Shown piece by piece: positions 38,451-47,795 of a stretch of 64,000 nucleotides of DNA (its first letter is position 1; every line of letters begins with the position of its first letter). The notes beneath the pieces are model-generated. The model was not told where the DNA came from, ran no database searches, and worked only from the letters and a program-made list of their open reading frames with translations. The translations under genes and the position numbers were made by a program. The stretch comes from Moritella sp. 24 (lineage in GTDB: Bacteria; Pseudomonadota; Gammaproteobacteria; Enterobacterales; Moritellaceae), in assembly GCF_018219155.1 (NCBI RefSeq), contig NZ_CP056123.1, forward strand, positions 868,001 to 932,000, read 5' to 3'.

Positions 38451-41400
38451 ATGCATATAATGCGAGGAGCGCCAGCGCTTTCTGAGTTTCGTACTAGCAA
38501 GCTAGTCGAACGATGTAATGATGTAGGATTATCGGATATAACAATTTACGCGGAGTACATCCATTTTGTTGATGTAACTACCCCGCTCAGTGACAATGAA
38601 CGGAGTGTCCTGGAAAAATTGTTGACCTACGGGCCAAGAATTGCAGAGCACGCTCCCGAAGGAACTCTCCTTCTCGTCACTCCTCGCCCCGGCACTATCT
38701 CTCCTTGGTCTTCAAAATCTACCGACATCGCAATCAACTGCGGTCTTTCTAACGTAAAACGTCTTGAACGTGGTATCGCGTACTACATCTCTTCAACTAC
38801 TCCTCTAACACCAGCCCAACTACAAACTGCAGCAACACTTGTGCACGACCGTATGATGGAAACTGTGTTTGATCGTTTAGATGCAGCAGAGCAGTTATTT
38901 GTGCAAGCACAAGCGCGTCCATTAAAGTCTGTTGATATTTTAGAAGGCGGTCGAGAAGCACTTGAAGCAGCGAACGTTAAACTAGGTTTAGCATTGGCTG
39001 AAGATGAGATTGATTATTTGATTGCGAGCTTTACTCAGTTAAATCGTAATCCAAATGATATCGAATTAATGATGTTTGCCCAAGCAAACTCAGAGCATTG
39101 TCGTCATAAGATTTTTAATGCGGATTGGACTATTGATGGCCAAGACCAAGATAAATCATTATTCAAGATGATCAAGAACACCTTTGAACAAACGGGTGAT
39201 CATGTTTTATCTGCGTATAAAGATAATGCATCTGTAATGGAAGGTTCAAAAGCCGGCCGTTTCTTCCCTGATCCACAAACTCAACAGTACGAATATCACC
39301 AAGAAGATATTCAAATTCTGATGAAAGTGGAAACGCATAATCACCCAACTGCAATCTCTCCTTGGCCTGGTGCCGCGACAGGTTCTGGTGGTGAGATCCG
39401 TGATGAAGGCGCAACGGGTCGTGGTTCGAAACCAAAAGCAGGTTTAGTAGGCTTTTCGGTATCTAACTTACGTATTCCAGCATTTGAACAGCCGTGGGAA
39501 ACCGACTTTGGTAAACCAGGTCGTATCGTTAGTGCATTAGACATTATGCTAGAAGGTCCTTTGGGTGGCGCTGCATTTAATAACGAATTTGGTCGTCCTA
39601 ACCTATTAGGTTATTTCCGTACTTATGAAGCTGAAGTTAACAGCCATAATGGTGTGGAAGTACGTGGTTACCACAAGCCAATTATGCTTGCTGGTGGTCT
39701 AGGTAATATCCGTGACCAGCACGTTCAAAAAGGTGATATCCCAGTTGGCGCGAAATTAATCGCACTAGGTGGTCCTGCAATGAACATTGGTTTAGGTGGC
39801 AGTGCTGCTTCATCAATGGACTCAGGTCAATCACACGAAGATTTAGATTTTGCTTCTGTACAACGTGAAAATCCAGAAATGGAACGTCGTTGTCAGGAAG
39901 TTATCGACCGTTGTTGGCAGATGGGTGAAGACAATCCAATTGCTTTCATTCACGATGTGGGCGCGGGTGGTTTATCAAACGCATTCCCTGAACTAGTACA
40001 TGACGGTGGTCGTGGTGCTCAGTTTGAATTACGTGATATTAACAACGATGAACCAGGCATGTCACCGCTTGAAATTTGGTGTAATGAATCACAAGAACGT
40101 TACGTTATGGCTGTTGCGCCAGAAAACATGGCAACATTCGAAGCTATTTGTAAACGTGAACGTACGCCATTCTCAGTGGTTGGTGTTGCGACTGAAGAGT
40201 TGCATTTATCAGTAACGGATTCGTTATTAGACGAAACGCCAATTGATATGCCAATGGAAGTATTATTAGGTAAAGCACCTAAAATGCACCGTGAAGCTAC
40301 AACACTTGTTACAGAAGGTGAAGCATTAGACTTTACTGGTGTAACGGTGAAAGATGCCGCTGAACGTTTATTACGTTTACCTGCAATTGCTGAAAAAACA
40401 TTCTTGATTACGATTGGTGACCGCTCGGTAACGGGTTTAGTTGCACGTGATCAAATGGTTGGTCCTTGGCAGGTTCCTGTAGCCGATTGCGCAGTAACAG
40501 CAGCAAGTTTTGATACTTACGCTGGTGAAGCAATGGCTATCGGTGAACGTACGCCATTAGCATTGTTAAACTTCCCTGCATCTAGCCGTATGGCGGTTGC
40601 TGAAGCATTAACAAATATCGCAGCAACAGAGATTGGTGATTTAACTCGCATCAACCTTTCTGCTAACTGGATGTCTGCAGCTGGTCACCCAGGTGAAGAT
40701 GCTGGTTTATATGCAGCGGTTAAAGCCGTTGGTGAAGAACTTTGTCCTGAATTGAACCTGACTATTCCAGTCGGTAAAGATTCAATGTCAATGAAGACAC
40801 GCTGGGAAGATGAAGGTGAAAACAAAGAAGTTACTTCGCCATTATCACTGATTATTACTGCATTCGGTCGTGTGACTGACGTACGTAAAACAGTTACTCC
40901 ACAGTTACGCACTGACAAAGGCGCGACAGACCTTATCCTTATCGATTTAGGTAATGGTCAAAACCGTCTGGGTGCATCTTCATTAGCACAAGTATACAAG
41001 CAACTGGGTCAACAGACGCCAGATGTAGATAGCGCTGAGCAGTTGAAAGGCTTCTTCGATGCGATGCAAGTACTCGTGAAAGAGCAATCTTTACTGGCTT
41101 ATCATGACCGTAGTGACGGTGGTTTATTCTCAACAGTAACAGAGATGGCATTTGCTGGTCACTGTGGTGTTGATGTTGAACTTGATATGTTAGGTAATGA
41201 TGATCTTGCTGCACTTTACTCTGAAGAGTTAGGTGCCGTTATTCAAGTATCTTCAGCATTAAAAGAACAAGTACTAACAACATTAGCAGGCCACGGTCTA
41301 GCTGCATGTTGTCATGTGATTGGTTCTACAAATGAAGATGACATGATTCGCTTCACGCGTAACGGTGAAAATGTATTAGCGGAAACGCGTACTCATTACC

Positions 41401-42344
41401 GTGCTATGTGGGCAGAAACAACGCTGAAAATGCAAGCGCTACGTGACAACCCAAGTTGTGCTCAAGAAGAGTTCGACCTTAAACTTGATGTGAAAGACCC
41501 TGGTCTAAACGTTAACTTAAGCTTCGATGTGAACCACGATATTGCGGCTCCTTACATCGCAACGGGTGTTCAACCTAAAATGGCAATCTTACGTGAGCAG
41601 GGTGTAAACTCGCAAACGGAAATGGCTGCTGCATTTGATCGTGCAGGTTTCGCTGCTCAAGATATTCACATGAGTGATATTCTTAGCGGTCGCGTTAACC
41701 TAGAAGACTTCGCGGGCTTAGTTGCTTGTGGTGGTTTCTCTTACGGTGACGTACTGGGTGCAGGTGAAGGTTGGGCTAAGTCAATCTTGTTTAACCCACA
41801 AGCGCGTGATCAGTTTGCTGCTTTCTTCGAACGTGAAGACAGTTTCTCACTGGGTGTATGTAATGGTTGTCAGATGTTATCTAACTTGGGTGAACTTATC
41901 CCAGGTTCAGAATTATGGCCACGTTTCGTGACTAACCAATCAGAACGTTTTGAAGCACGTTTCAGCTTGGTTGAAGTACCGAAAAATCCGTCAATATTCT
42001 TAGGTGACATGGCTGGTTCAAGAATGCCTATCGCTGTATCTCACGGTGAAGGTCGTATTGAATTACGCGATGATGCACATCTGCAAGCACTGCAAAACAG
42101 TGGTACAGTTGCGCTTAACTTCGTTGATAACTACGGTCAACCGACGACTCAATACCCATCTAATCCAAATGGTTCGCCATTAGGTATTACGGGTCTAACG
42201 ACAACAGATGGTCGCGTAACTATCATGATGCCACACCCGGAACGTGTATTCCGTAGTGTGAGCAACTCATGGCATCCAGAAGAATGGGGTGAAGATAGCC
42301 CTTGGATGCGTATGTTCCGCAACGCACGAGTGAACTTAGGTTAA
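38451..42344 (+). CDS. purL: Phosphoribosylformylglycinamidine synthase
   Basis: A 1297-residue single-chain FGAM synthase (E. coli 1295) that carries out step 4 of purine synthesis. The N-terminal PurS-like part ([10 protein letters not shown]), the ATP/FGAR domain with [17 protein letters not shown] and [20 protein letters not shown], the structural second PurL half ([30 protein letters not shown]), and the C-terminal glutaminase ([17 protein letters not shown], nucleophile in [10 protein letters not shown], and catalytic His-Glu in MMPHPERVF) are all present. Start ATG 38451 with GAGAAAAAG upstream; ATG 38460 is possible. I looked for a PurR box in the 288-base gap to mltF and saw none I would defend. 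Confidence 0.98.
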   Translation: MHIMRGAPALSEFRTSKLVERCNDVGLSDITIYAEYIHFVDVTTPLSDNERSVLEKLLTYGPRIAEHAPEGTLLLVTPRPGTISPWSSKSTDIAINCGLSNVKRLERGIAYYISSTTPLTPAQLQTAATLVHDRMMETVFDRLDAAEQLFVQAQARPLKSVDILEGGREALEAANVKLGLALAEDEIDYLIASFTQLNRNPNDIELMMFAQANSEHCRHKIFNADWTIDGQDQDKSLFKMIKNTFEQTGDHVLSAYKDNASVMEGSKAGRFFPDPQTQQYEYHQEDIQILMKVETHNHPTAISPWPGAATGSGGEIRDEGATGRGSKPKAGLVGFSVSNLRIPAFEQPWETDFGKPGRIVSALDIMLEGPLGGAAFNNEFGRPNLLGYFRTYEAEVNSHNGVEVRGYHKPIMLAGGLGNIRDQHVQKGDIPVGAKLIALGGPAMNIGLGGSAASSMDSGQSHEDLDFASVQRENPEMERRCQEVIDRCWQMGEDNPIAFIHDVGAGGLSNAFPELVHDGGRGAQFELRDINNDEPGMSPLEIWCNESQERYVMAVAPENMATFEAICKRERTPFSVVGVATEELHLSVTDSLLDETPIDMPMEVLLGKAPKMHREATTLVTEGEALDFTGVTVKDAAERLLRLPAIAEKTFLITIGDRSVTGLVARDQMVGPWQVPVADCAVTAASFDTYAGEAMAIGERTPLALLNFPASSRMAVAEALTNIAATEIGDLTRINLSANWMSAAGHPGEDAGLYAAVKAVGEELCPELNLTIPVGKDSMSMKTRWEDEGENKEVTSPLSLIITAFGRVTDVRKTVTPQLRTDKGATDLILIDLGNGQNRLGASSLAQVYKQLGQQTPDVDSAEQLKGFFDAMQVLVKEQSLLAYHDRSDGGLFSTVTEMAFAGHCGVDVELDMLGNDDLAALYSEELGAVIQVSSALKEQVLTTLAGHGLAACCHVIGSTNEDDMIRFTRNGENVLAETRTHYRAMWAETTLKMQALRDNPSCAQEEFDLKLDVKDPGLNVNLSFDVNHDIAAPYIATGVQPKMAILREQGVNSQTEMAAAFDRAGFAAQDIHMSDILSGRVNLEDFAGLVACGGFSYGDVLGAGEGWAKSILFNPQARDQFAAFFEREDSFSLGVCNGCQMLSNLGELIPGSELWPRFVTNQSERFEARFSLVEVPKNPSIFLGDMAGSRMPIAVSHGEGRIELRDDAHLQALQNSGTVALNFVDNYGQPTTQYPSNPNGSPLGITGLTTTDGRVTIMMPHPERVFRSVSNSWHPEEWGEDSPWMRMFRNARVNLG

Positions 42345-42388
42345 TCGTACTTAGGTAACTCGTCACGCTGTTGACGTATTGATGAATG

Positions 42389-42418
42389 AAAGGTCGTAAT
42401 TATTGCGGCCTTTTTTTG
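42389..42418 (+). terminator. Intrinsic terminator of purL
   Basis: AAAGGTCG and CGGCCTTT arms (one G-U pair) followed by TTTTTTT. Confidence 0.85.
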
Positions 42419-42561
42419 TCTTCAACCTCTCTATTTTTGGGTTACTGATTGTGTATACTAAGGTTCTTAAGTTTATATTTGGTATGTAAAACAATATAAA
42501 TGCTTAATTATGTTATAGTCCCATCGTCTAATAATATATTAATTAATGAGTAGGAAGGGTA

Positions 42562-43443
42562 ATGAGTCAGTCACAAGGTTTATTATTATTTAAATTGAAC
42601 CTCCAGCAAAAATTTGCAATCGGTACATTAAAAGTACAAGAAATTGTGCCTTCTACACGACTCTACTCGTTACCTGGTTCTCACCCTATGGTGATGGGCG
42701 CGGCAACACTACGTGGTCGAACTATCCCTATTATTGATATGGCTAGAGCCGTCGGTTACCGTGCAGTGAGTAAAGAAGAGTATGCTTCGTGTAATATCAT
42801 TATCACGGATTGTAGTCGTCAAATTGTGGGTTTCTTGGTTCGTCACATCGACAAGATTATGAATTGTGATTGGAAAGATATTTCAGCGCCAAGTGCGACG
42901 CTGGGAGCGAATATATATACCACAGGCGTCATGCATGTTGATGAGCAGTTAGTTCAACTCATGGACGTTGAGCGCTTGCTCGCTGATATTTATCCAGATG
43001 ATGAAGTTGAACTGCCTCAGTTTACCGATCTTGAACTTGAAGAACTGCGCACGAAAGAGATCCTCGTTGTTGATGATTCAATGGTTGCTCGTAATCAACT
43101 GGGTGGCGCGTTAGATGCGGCAGGTATTCATTACCAAGTCTCTAAGAATGGCCAAGATGCATTAACAGTGATGCAGTCGGCAGTCGAGTCTGGTAAACCA
43201 ATTGATGTATTGGTGAGTGATATTGAGATGCCGGGATTAGACGGTTATGAAGTTGCATTTGAAGTACGTAGTACACCGAATGTTTCAGCCACTTATATCA
43301 TTTTGCATACGTCACTATCGAGTGAGATCAGCACTGAACGTGCACAGCAAATTGGTGCAGATGAAGCGTTAACGAAGTTTGATGCAAGTGAGTTATTACA
43401 AGCTATTCTGCGTGGCGTTAAAGGACGAGACAAAGTCGAGTAA
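42562..43443 (+). CDS. cheV: Chemotaxis coupling protein CheV
   Basis: A 293-residue CheW-receiver fusion. The CheW domain (about 6-155: LLLFKLNLQQKFAIGTLKVQEIV, GAATLRGRTIPIIDMARAVGY) couples chemoreceptors to CheA. The receiver (about 175-290: ILVVDDSMVARNQL) has the acceptor Asp220 in LVSDIEMPGLDGYEV and the KF segment EALTKFD. CheV proteins adjust array gain and adaptation. It lies alone, not in a flagellar or che cluster, and shares a terminator with arcA. No sigma-28 promoter was recognised upstream. AGGAAGGG precedes the ATG. Confidence 0.95.
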   Translation: MSQSQGLLLFKLNLQQKFAIGTLKVQEIVPSTRLYSLPGSHPMVMGAATLRGRTIPIIDMARAVGYRAVSKEEYASCNIIITDCSRQIVGFLVRHIDKIMNCDWKDISAPSATLGANIYTTGVMHVDEQLVQLMDVERLLADIYPDDEVELPQFTDLELEELRTKEILVVDDSMVARNQLGGALDAAGIHYQVSKNGQDALTVMQSAVESGKPIDVLVSDIEMPGLDGYEVAFEVRSTPNVSATYIILHTSLSSEISTERAQQIGADEALTKFDASELLQAILRGVKGRDKVE

Positions 43444-43482
43444 TCGGAATGTTATTTATTTTAGATGAAAGATTTTAGACAC

Positions 43483-43514
43483 AAAAAAAGCGCTAATTAA
43501 TTAGCGCTTTTTTA
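43483..43514. terminator. Bidirectional terminator, cheV / arcA
   Basis: A perfect palindrome AAGCGCTAATT-AATTAGCGCTT with A and T runs on its two sides lies between the convergent genes. Confidence 0.92.
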
Positions 43515-43555
43515 TTATTCGTTGCACGTTAATGCATCACCAGTAATATAATTAC

Positions 43556-44272
43556 TTAGCTTAATTCACCACAAAAACGGTAACCTTCACCGTGGATTGT
43601 TGCAATGATTTCTGGCGTATCAGCAATGCTTTCGAAATGCTTACGGATACGACGAATCGTTACATCTACAGTACGATCGTGTGGTTTTAGCTCACGGCCA
43701 GTCATTTTCTTCAATAACATTGCACGTGTTTGAATTTTACCTGGGTTTTCTACGAAGTGTAGCATTGCACGGAATTCACTACGTGGCAGTTTAAATGAAT
43801 CATCCAGCGGACTAATTAAAGAACGGCTGTTGATATTTAAACGCCAACCATTGAATTCATACTCTTCAACAATTGCTTTTTCTTCGTCAGCTACAGGGAT
43901 CTTTGTAAAAGTACGGCCTAGTAGGTTACGCGCACGAATAGTTAATTCACGCGGGTTAAATGGCTTAGTAATGTAATCGTCAGCACCAATTTCTAGACCT
44001 AAAATCTTGTCAACTTCATTGTCGCGACCAGTTAAAAACATTAATGCTACATTGTGTTGGTCACGTAGTTCACGTGCTAACAGTAAGCCATTTTTACCTG
44101 GAAGGTTAATATCCATGATTACCAAGCTGATAGGGTTATTGGTAATGATCTCATACATTTCATCGCCGTTACTTGCTTCATGTACTGAATAACCTTCAGC
44201 TTCGAAGATGCTTTTTAGGGTGTTACGTGTAACGAGTTCATCTTCTACGATAAGAATGTTTGGGGTTTGCAT
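43556..44272 (-). CDS. arcA: Two-component response regulator ArcA
   Basis: A 238-residue OmpR-family regulator, the same length as E. coli ArcA. The receiver has the acid pocket EDE (10-12), acceptor Asp54 in [13 protein letters not shown], Thr in [11 protein letters not shown] and Lys in [12 protein letters not shown]. The winged helix (about 135-235) carries [37 protein letters not shown] and the wing HGEGYRF. With its kinase ArcB (not in this window) it represses aerobic metabolism when oxygen is low. A perfect FNR box lies 244 bases upstream, consistent with FNR control of arcA as known in E. coli. Confidence 0.97.
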   Translation of the reverse strand: MQTPNILIVEDELVTRNTLKSIFEAEGYSVHEASNGDEMYEIITNNPISLVIMDINLPGKNGLLLARELRDQHNVALMFLTGRDNEVDKILGLEIGADDYITKPFNPRELTIRARNLLGRTFTKIPVADEEKAIVEEYEFNGWRLNINSRSLISPLDDSFKLPRSEFRAMLHFVENPGKIQTRAMLLKKMTGRELKPHDRTVDVTIRRIRKHFESIADTPEIIATIHGEGYRFCGELS

Positions 44273-45143
44273 AAACGTACCTAGTTTCGCTTTGGATCAA
44301 ATAGTGCCCAGATTATTGATATGATTAATTTAAATGCGATATCAATGGATTCGGGAGTAAGAGTAATACATCCATGAAATATAAGACTATTTATCTAAAA
44401 CAGCTGACAGCGGCAGGATATCTAGTTTTACGGCTTCCTTAACTATAGGATTATATGTTATTAACAGCAGTATAACAACCTAATGTAATTATGTTACGTA
44501 ATAACTCAACATGATTTGATATTTATCAAATAACTCTCATTGGTTAGTTTTTAGTAATATAAACAAGATTTCAATTATTTACAACTTATACTTAGTGGTA
44601 CAATAAAACCTTGAGTTAACACTTTAAGTTATATAAAACAGCGTGTTATGTATTTATTCCTTATCTTTTATATTGTTTTAAATTTGATTTGTTAAGGTTA
44701 TATTTAGTTCATATTTGTTAATTTGCACGCGTTATATAAGGGATTAAAGATAAAATTTATTTTTTAAAATCTTATTAATTCGGTATTTTCAGTACAGAAT
44801 AACCGTGTTTTTTATAGGGAATGGTCCTTATTCTGTCTATCCAGTGAGTCTATTTAGTTGAATCTAACGTGAGGTTAGTTATTTAAGTCGCTTATATCAG
44901 TTAATTAAGCATCAACTGCTATGGCGCAGAACTTGTATCCATAAAAGTGTAATCAAATTACAAATTGGTAAGTTTTATTGAAACATCACTATTAATGTAT
45001 TTACTTTGTTAATTAATTATAGATTGAAATATTTGATCTGCGTTAATATGTTAGAGGCGATAACAAATATCGTTGTGATTAAGAATCTTACGGCATTGTT
45101 ACTCGATTGTTCGTGAACATAATGACTACTCTAAGGATGGACT
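44273..45143. other. 870-base AT-rich region between divergent arcA and rraA
   Basis: Apart from the FNR box at 44516-44529 and a TGTAAT-CAA-ATTACA dyad at 44948-44962, I see no supported gene. The longest ORF near rraA (45048 onward, 22 codons) lacks a ribosome site. It likely holds the arcA promoters and a long leader, and the rraA promoter. Confidence 0.6.
44516..44529. promoter_or_regulatory. Perfect FNR box upstream of arcA
   Basis: TTGAT-ATTT-ATCAA is an exact match to TTGAT-N4-ATCAA. FNR activates arcA in E. coli; this site suggests the same link here. Confidence 0.7.
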
Positions 45144-45623
45144 ATGTTAGACCTACTCCCTGATCTCTGTGATCAGCATTTTAATGAATTGTCTGTAATG
45201 GACCCGCTTTTTCAAAGTTATGGTGACGCGACTATTTTTAGTGGCCGCGCAGTGACGGTGAAATGTTTTGAAGATAACTCGTTAGTTAAAGAATTGGCTG
45301 GCACTCCGGGTGATGGTCGGGTGATGGTCGTTGACGGTGGTGGTTCAACACGACGGGCGTTGCTGGGTGATATGATTGCCGAAAATGCAGTCAGTAATGG
45401 TTGGGCTGGCTTTGTTATTTATGGTGCTATTCGTGATGTTGCGACAATTAATACACTCAAACTCGGTGTAAAAGCGATAACAGCTTGTCCTGTAAAAACA
45501 GAAAAGCGGGGGCTCGGTGATAGCGGCATTGATTTACAGTTCGCGGGTGTGAATATTGCTGACGGTGATTACATTTATGCGGATTTAAACGGTGTAGTTG
45601 TCGCTAAAGAAGCCTTAATCTAG
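45144..45623 (+). CDS. rraA: RNase E activity regulator RraA
   Basis: A 159-residue RraA/MenG-fold protein, close to E. coli RraA (161): LCDQHFNELSVMDPLFQSYG, FSGRAVTVKCFEDNSLV, GRVMVVDGGGSTRRALLGD, GWAGFVIYGAIRDV and DYIYADLNGVVV. In E. coli RraA binds the C-terminal scaffold of RNase E and inhibits mRNA decay. Relatives act as aldolases, but the RraA-type Gly-Gly-Gly-Ser-Thr-Arg-Arg segment and the length favour the RNase E regulator. AAGGATG lies 6 bases before the ATG. It is convergent with aceK. Confidence 0.93.
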   Translation: MLDLLPDLCDQHFNELSVMDPLFQSYGDATIFSGRAVTVKCFEDNSLVKELAGTPGDGRVMVVDGGGSTRRALLGDMIAENAVSNGWAGFVIYGAIRDVATINTLKLGVKAITACPVKTEKRGLGDSGIDLQFAGVNIADGDYIYADLNGVVVAKEALI

Positions 45624-45743
45624 CGTTTTTGTACGTATAGATTTATTAGGGGCCTTCTTTACGGTGATGATTAATAATGGGGCGATTTGATTCACCCCAT
45701 TGTATTTACGTCTTCGTTAATTGTTATTGCATATTAACGGCGA

Positions 45744-47465
45744 CTAATCTCGTTCAAAGCGTCGTGCGCGACGATAAGGGAATACATCACTGTATTGACC
45801 TCGACTAATGTTATTTTGCAAACTCTTCCAATAATCTGCATCAAGTAAATCTGAATGATACTTTTTAAACAGCTTATTAATCTCAGGTCGCGATAATAAG
45901 AAGGTTTCAAACTCTTCAGGAAATACATCATTAGGCGCAACTGCATACCAAGGTTCCGCCATCATCATATCTTCAGGGTAGCGGGGCGCTGGAATGTAGC
46001 GGAAATTAACCTCATGCATATATGAGATCTCATCATAATCGTAGAAAATAACACGATTATGTCGGGTTACTCCGAAGTTTTTAAACAGCATATCACCGGG
46101 AAAAATATCCGCAGCCGCCAATTGTTTGATGGCATTACCATATTCATCAATCGCGTTATCAAGCTCTTCTTCATTTGCTTGTTCAAGATACATGTTGAGT
46201 GGGATCATTTTACGTTCTATATAAAGATGCTTGATCACGACTTTACTGTTGGTTAACTTCACGATTGACGGTGCAACTGCTAATAACTCATCAAGCAAGT
46301 CTTGGCTAAAACGCTCTTTGGGAAATGCAAAGTTTTTGAACTGTTGTGTATCTGCCATACGACCGACACGATCATGAGATTTTACGATCTGGTATTTTTC
46401 TTTTACCGTTGCATGGTCGATTTGTTTTGGTGGTGCAAACTTATCTTTAATGATCTTAAATACCACATCATAAGAAGGCAGGGTAAATACACTCATCACC
46501 ATGCCTTTAATACCCGGAGCAATAATAAACTCATCGTCAGAGTTATCTAAGTGTTTTATATAGTGGCGGAATAGTTCGGTCTTCGCGTGCTTTTGACAAC
46601 CAATCGCTGAATAAATCTCAAAGTTAGTTTTATTCGGGATCATAGGTTTTAAAAATTGAACGATAGCGCCAGGCTCAGGTGCATAAACAAAAAAGTAGGC
46701 TCGGGCAAAACCAAATAGAATACTGGTTTCTTCTTTTTCAAAAATCACCGTATCTAAATAGATCTCGTTTTCTTCATTATTTAAAATCGGGAATACCAGT
46801 GGATACATTTGCCCATCAGCAAAGATCTTACCCATGAGGTAAGCCCCTTTGTTCCGGTAAAAAACCTCGTTAAGCATATGTACTTCGATGTGTTTTGCAT
46901 CGGTGAGTTGCTTTGGCGCATGTTCATTAAGATAACTCACTACATTTTCGAGATCTCGTTCCAAGTTCTCCCAGCGAGCAGTAAATGTATAACCCGAAAT
47001 GATTTTACGTAAGATAACAGAGAAGTTCCCACCGCGCGTATAGCTGCGATAAAAATTATTGGGATAGGCAGGATCGCGAACACGATTCGCATTGGTAATA
47101 AATAATTGGTCTTTATATATATTCGTGTGTTTGAACACTCGGCGATAAACGGAATTAAAGAAACTTTCTGCAATCTCAAAATTGGGATAATGCTGCAACA
47201 GTGCTTCGTACTCGCGCTTAATACCTTGTAAAAATACCTGATTTGCTTCTGTTTCAGCGGCAATATCTTGCATTTTTTGTGCGGTTTTACCGACGTGATA
47301 ATCATAAAGGCTGATACGTTTTTTTGCTGCTATTTGGACGCCGTGCCAATCTGCGTTTTCAAAACGTAATTTTGCGCCACGCGTAACTTCTAAAAACCGG
47401 CTATAAAAAGCATCAAATGATTCTAATAATGAACCCGCGATTTGGGCTTCTAACACTTTTTCCAT
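45744..47465 (-). CDS. aceK: Isocitrate dehydrogenase kinase/phosphatase
   Basis: A 573-residue AceK, near the E. coli length (578). It phosphorylates and dephosphorylates isocitrate dehydrogenase to set the split between the TCA cycle and the glyoxylate bypass. Visible are the N-terminal regulatory region (FYSRFLEVTRGAKLRFENADWHG-type start), YYRSYTRGGNFSV-like motif, the kinase glycine/Lys region (APGIKGMVMSVFTLPSYDVVFKIIKDKF) and the catalytic part (AADIFPGDMLFKNFGV, RVIFYDYDEI). The glyoxylate genes aceB and aceA are not adjacent, unlike the E. coli aceBAK operon. It stands alone, convergent with rraA and divergent from thrL-thrA. Confidence 0.96.
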   Translation of the reverse strand: MEKVLEAQIAGSLLESFDAFYSRFLEVTRGAKLRFENADWHGVQIAAKKRISLYDYHVGKTAQKMQDIAAETEANQVFLQGIKREYEALLQHYPNFEIAESFFNSVYRRVFKHTNIYKDQLFITNANRVRDPAYPNNFYRSYTRGGNFSVILRKIISGYTFTARWENLERDLENVVSYLNEHAPKQLTDAKHIEVHMLNEVFYRNKGAYLMGKIFADGQMYPLVFPILNNEENEIYLDTVIFEKEETSILFGFARAYFFVYAPEPGAIVQFLKPMIPNKTNFEIYSAIGCQKHAKTELFRHYIKHLDNSDDEFIIAPGIKGMVMSVFTLPSYDVVFKIIKDKFAPPKQIDHATVKEKYQIVKSHDRVGRMADTQQFKNFAFPKERFSQDLLDELLAVAPSIVKLTNSKVVIKHLYIERKMIPLNMYLEQANEEELDNAIDEYGNAIKQLAAADIFPGDMLFKNFGVTRHNRVIFYDYDEISYMHEVNFRYIPAPRYPEDMMMAEPWYAVAPNDVFPEEFETFLLSRPEINKLFKKYHSDLLDADYWKSLQNNISRGQYSDVFPYRRARRFERD

Positions 47466-47648
47466 TCGACAAATCCTTGAACTTCAGACATGGCTCAATA
47501 TCGCAACCTTTTTACATTATTTCAACATCTTTACGCCGATTTAGCGAGGTAGAGTTAAACAACTAATTCTATTTTAAACTTGATTAACGTCGTATTTTTT
47601 GATATTGCTATAGGTATTGAAATTATTAACGATTATATAAATAATATT

Positions 47649-47714
47649 ATGACTTATTGCTTAGCGTTCATTACCACCACGATTATTAACACTGTTATTA
47701 CAACGGTGGGATGA
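47649..47714 (+). CDS. thrL: thr operon leader peptide
   Basis: A 21-codon ORF starting MTYCLAFITTT and ending in TVG, with 7 Thr and 4 Ile codons, 26 bases before a strong terminator and 82 bases before thrA. This is the attenuator leader of the threonine operon: stalling on scarce Thr or Ile tRNA should free an antiterminator. It is not homologous in sequence to E. coli ThrL (also 21 residues) but has the same design. Confidence 0.85.
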   Translation: MTYCLAFITTTIINTVITTVG

Positions 47715-47740
47715 CACGTAGGGCTAAGACAGTAATGATA

Positions 47741-47776
47741 AAAAAGCCCGTTACCATTTAGGAACGGGCTTTTTTG
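47741..47776 (+). terminator. thr attenuator terminator
   Basis: Stem AAGCCCGTT and AACGGGCTT with flanking A and T runs. GGGCT at 47721-47725 can pair with AGCCC (47745-47749) as an antiterminator, and CCACC/GGTGG inside thrL can form the pause hairpin. Confidence 0.88.
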
Positions 47777-47795
47777 TATCAACAAGGAGCAAAGG

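Noticed and set aside
45048-45117. 22-codon ORF upstream of rraA
   Set aside because: No ribosome site and no recognisable pattern.
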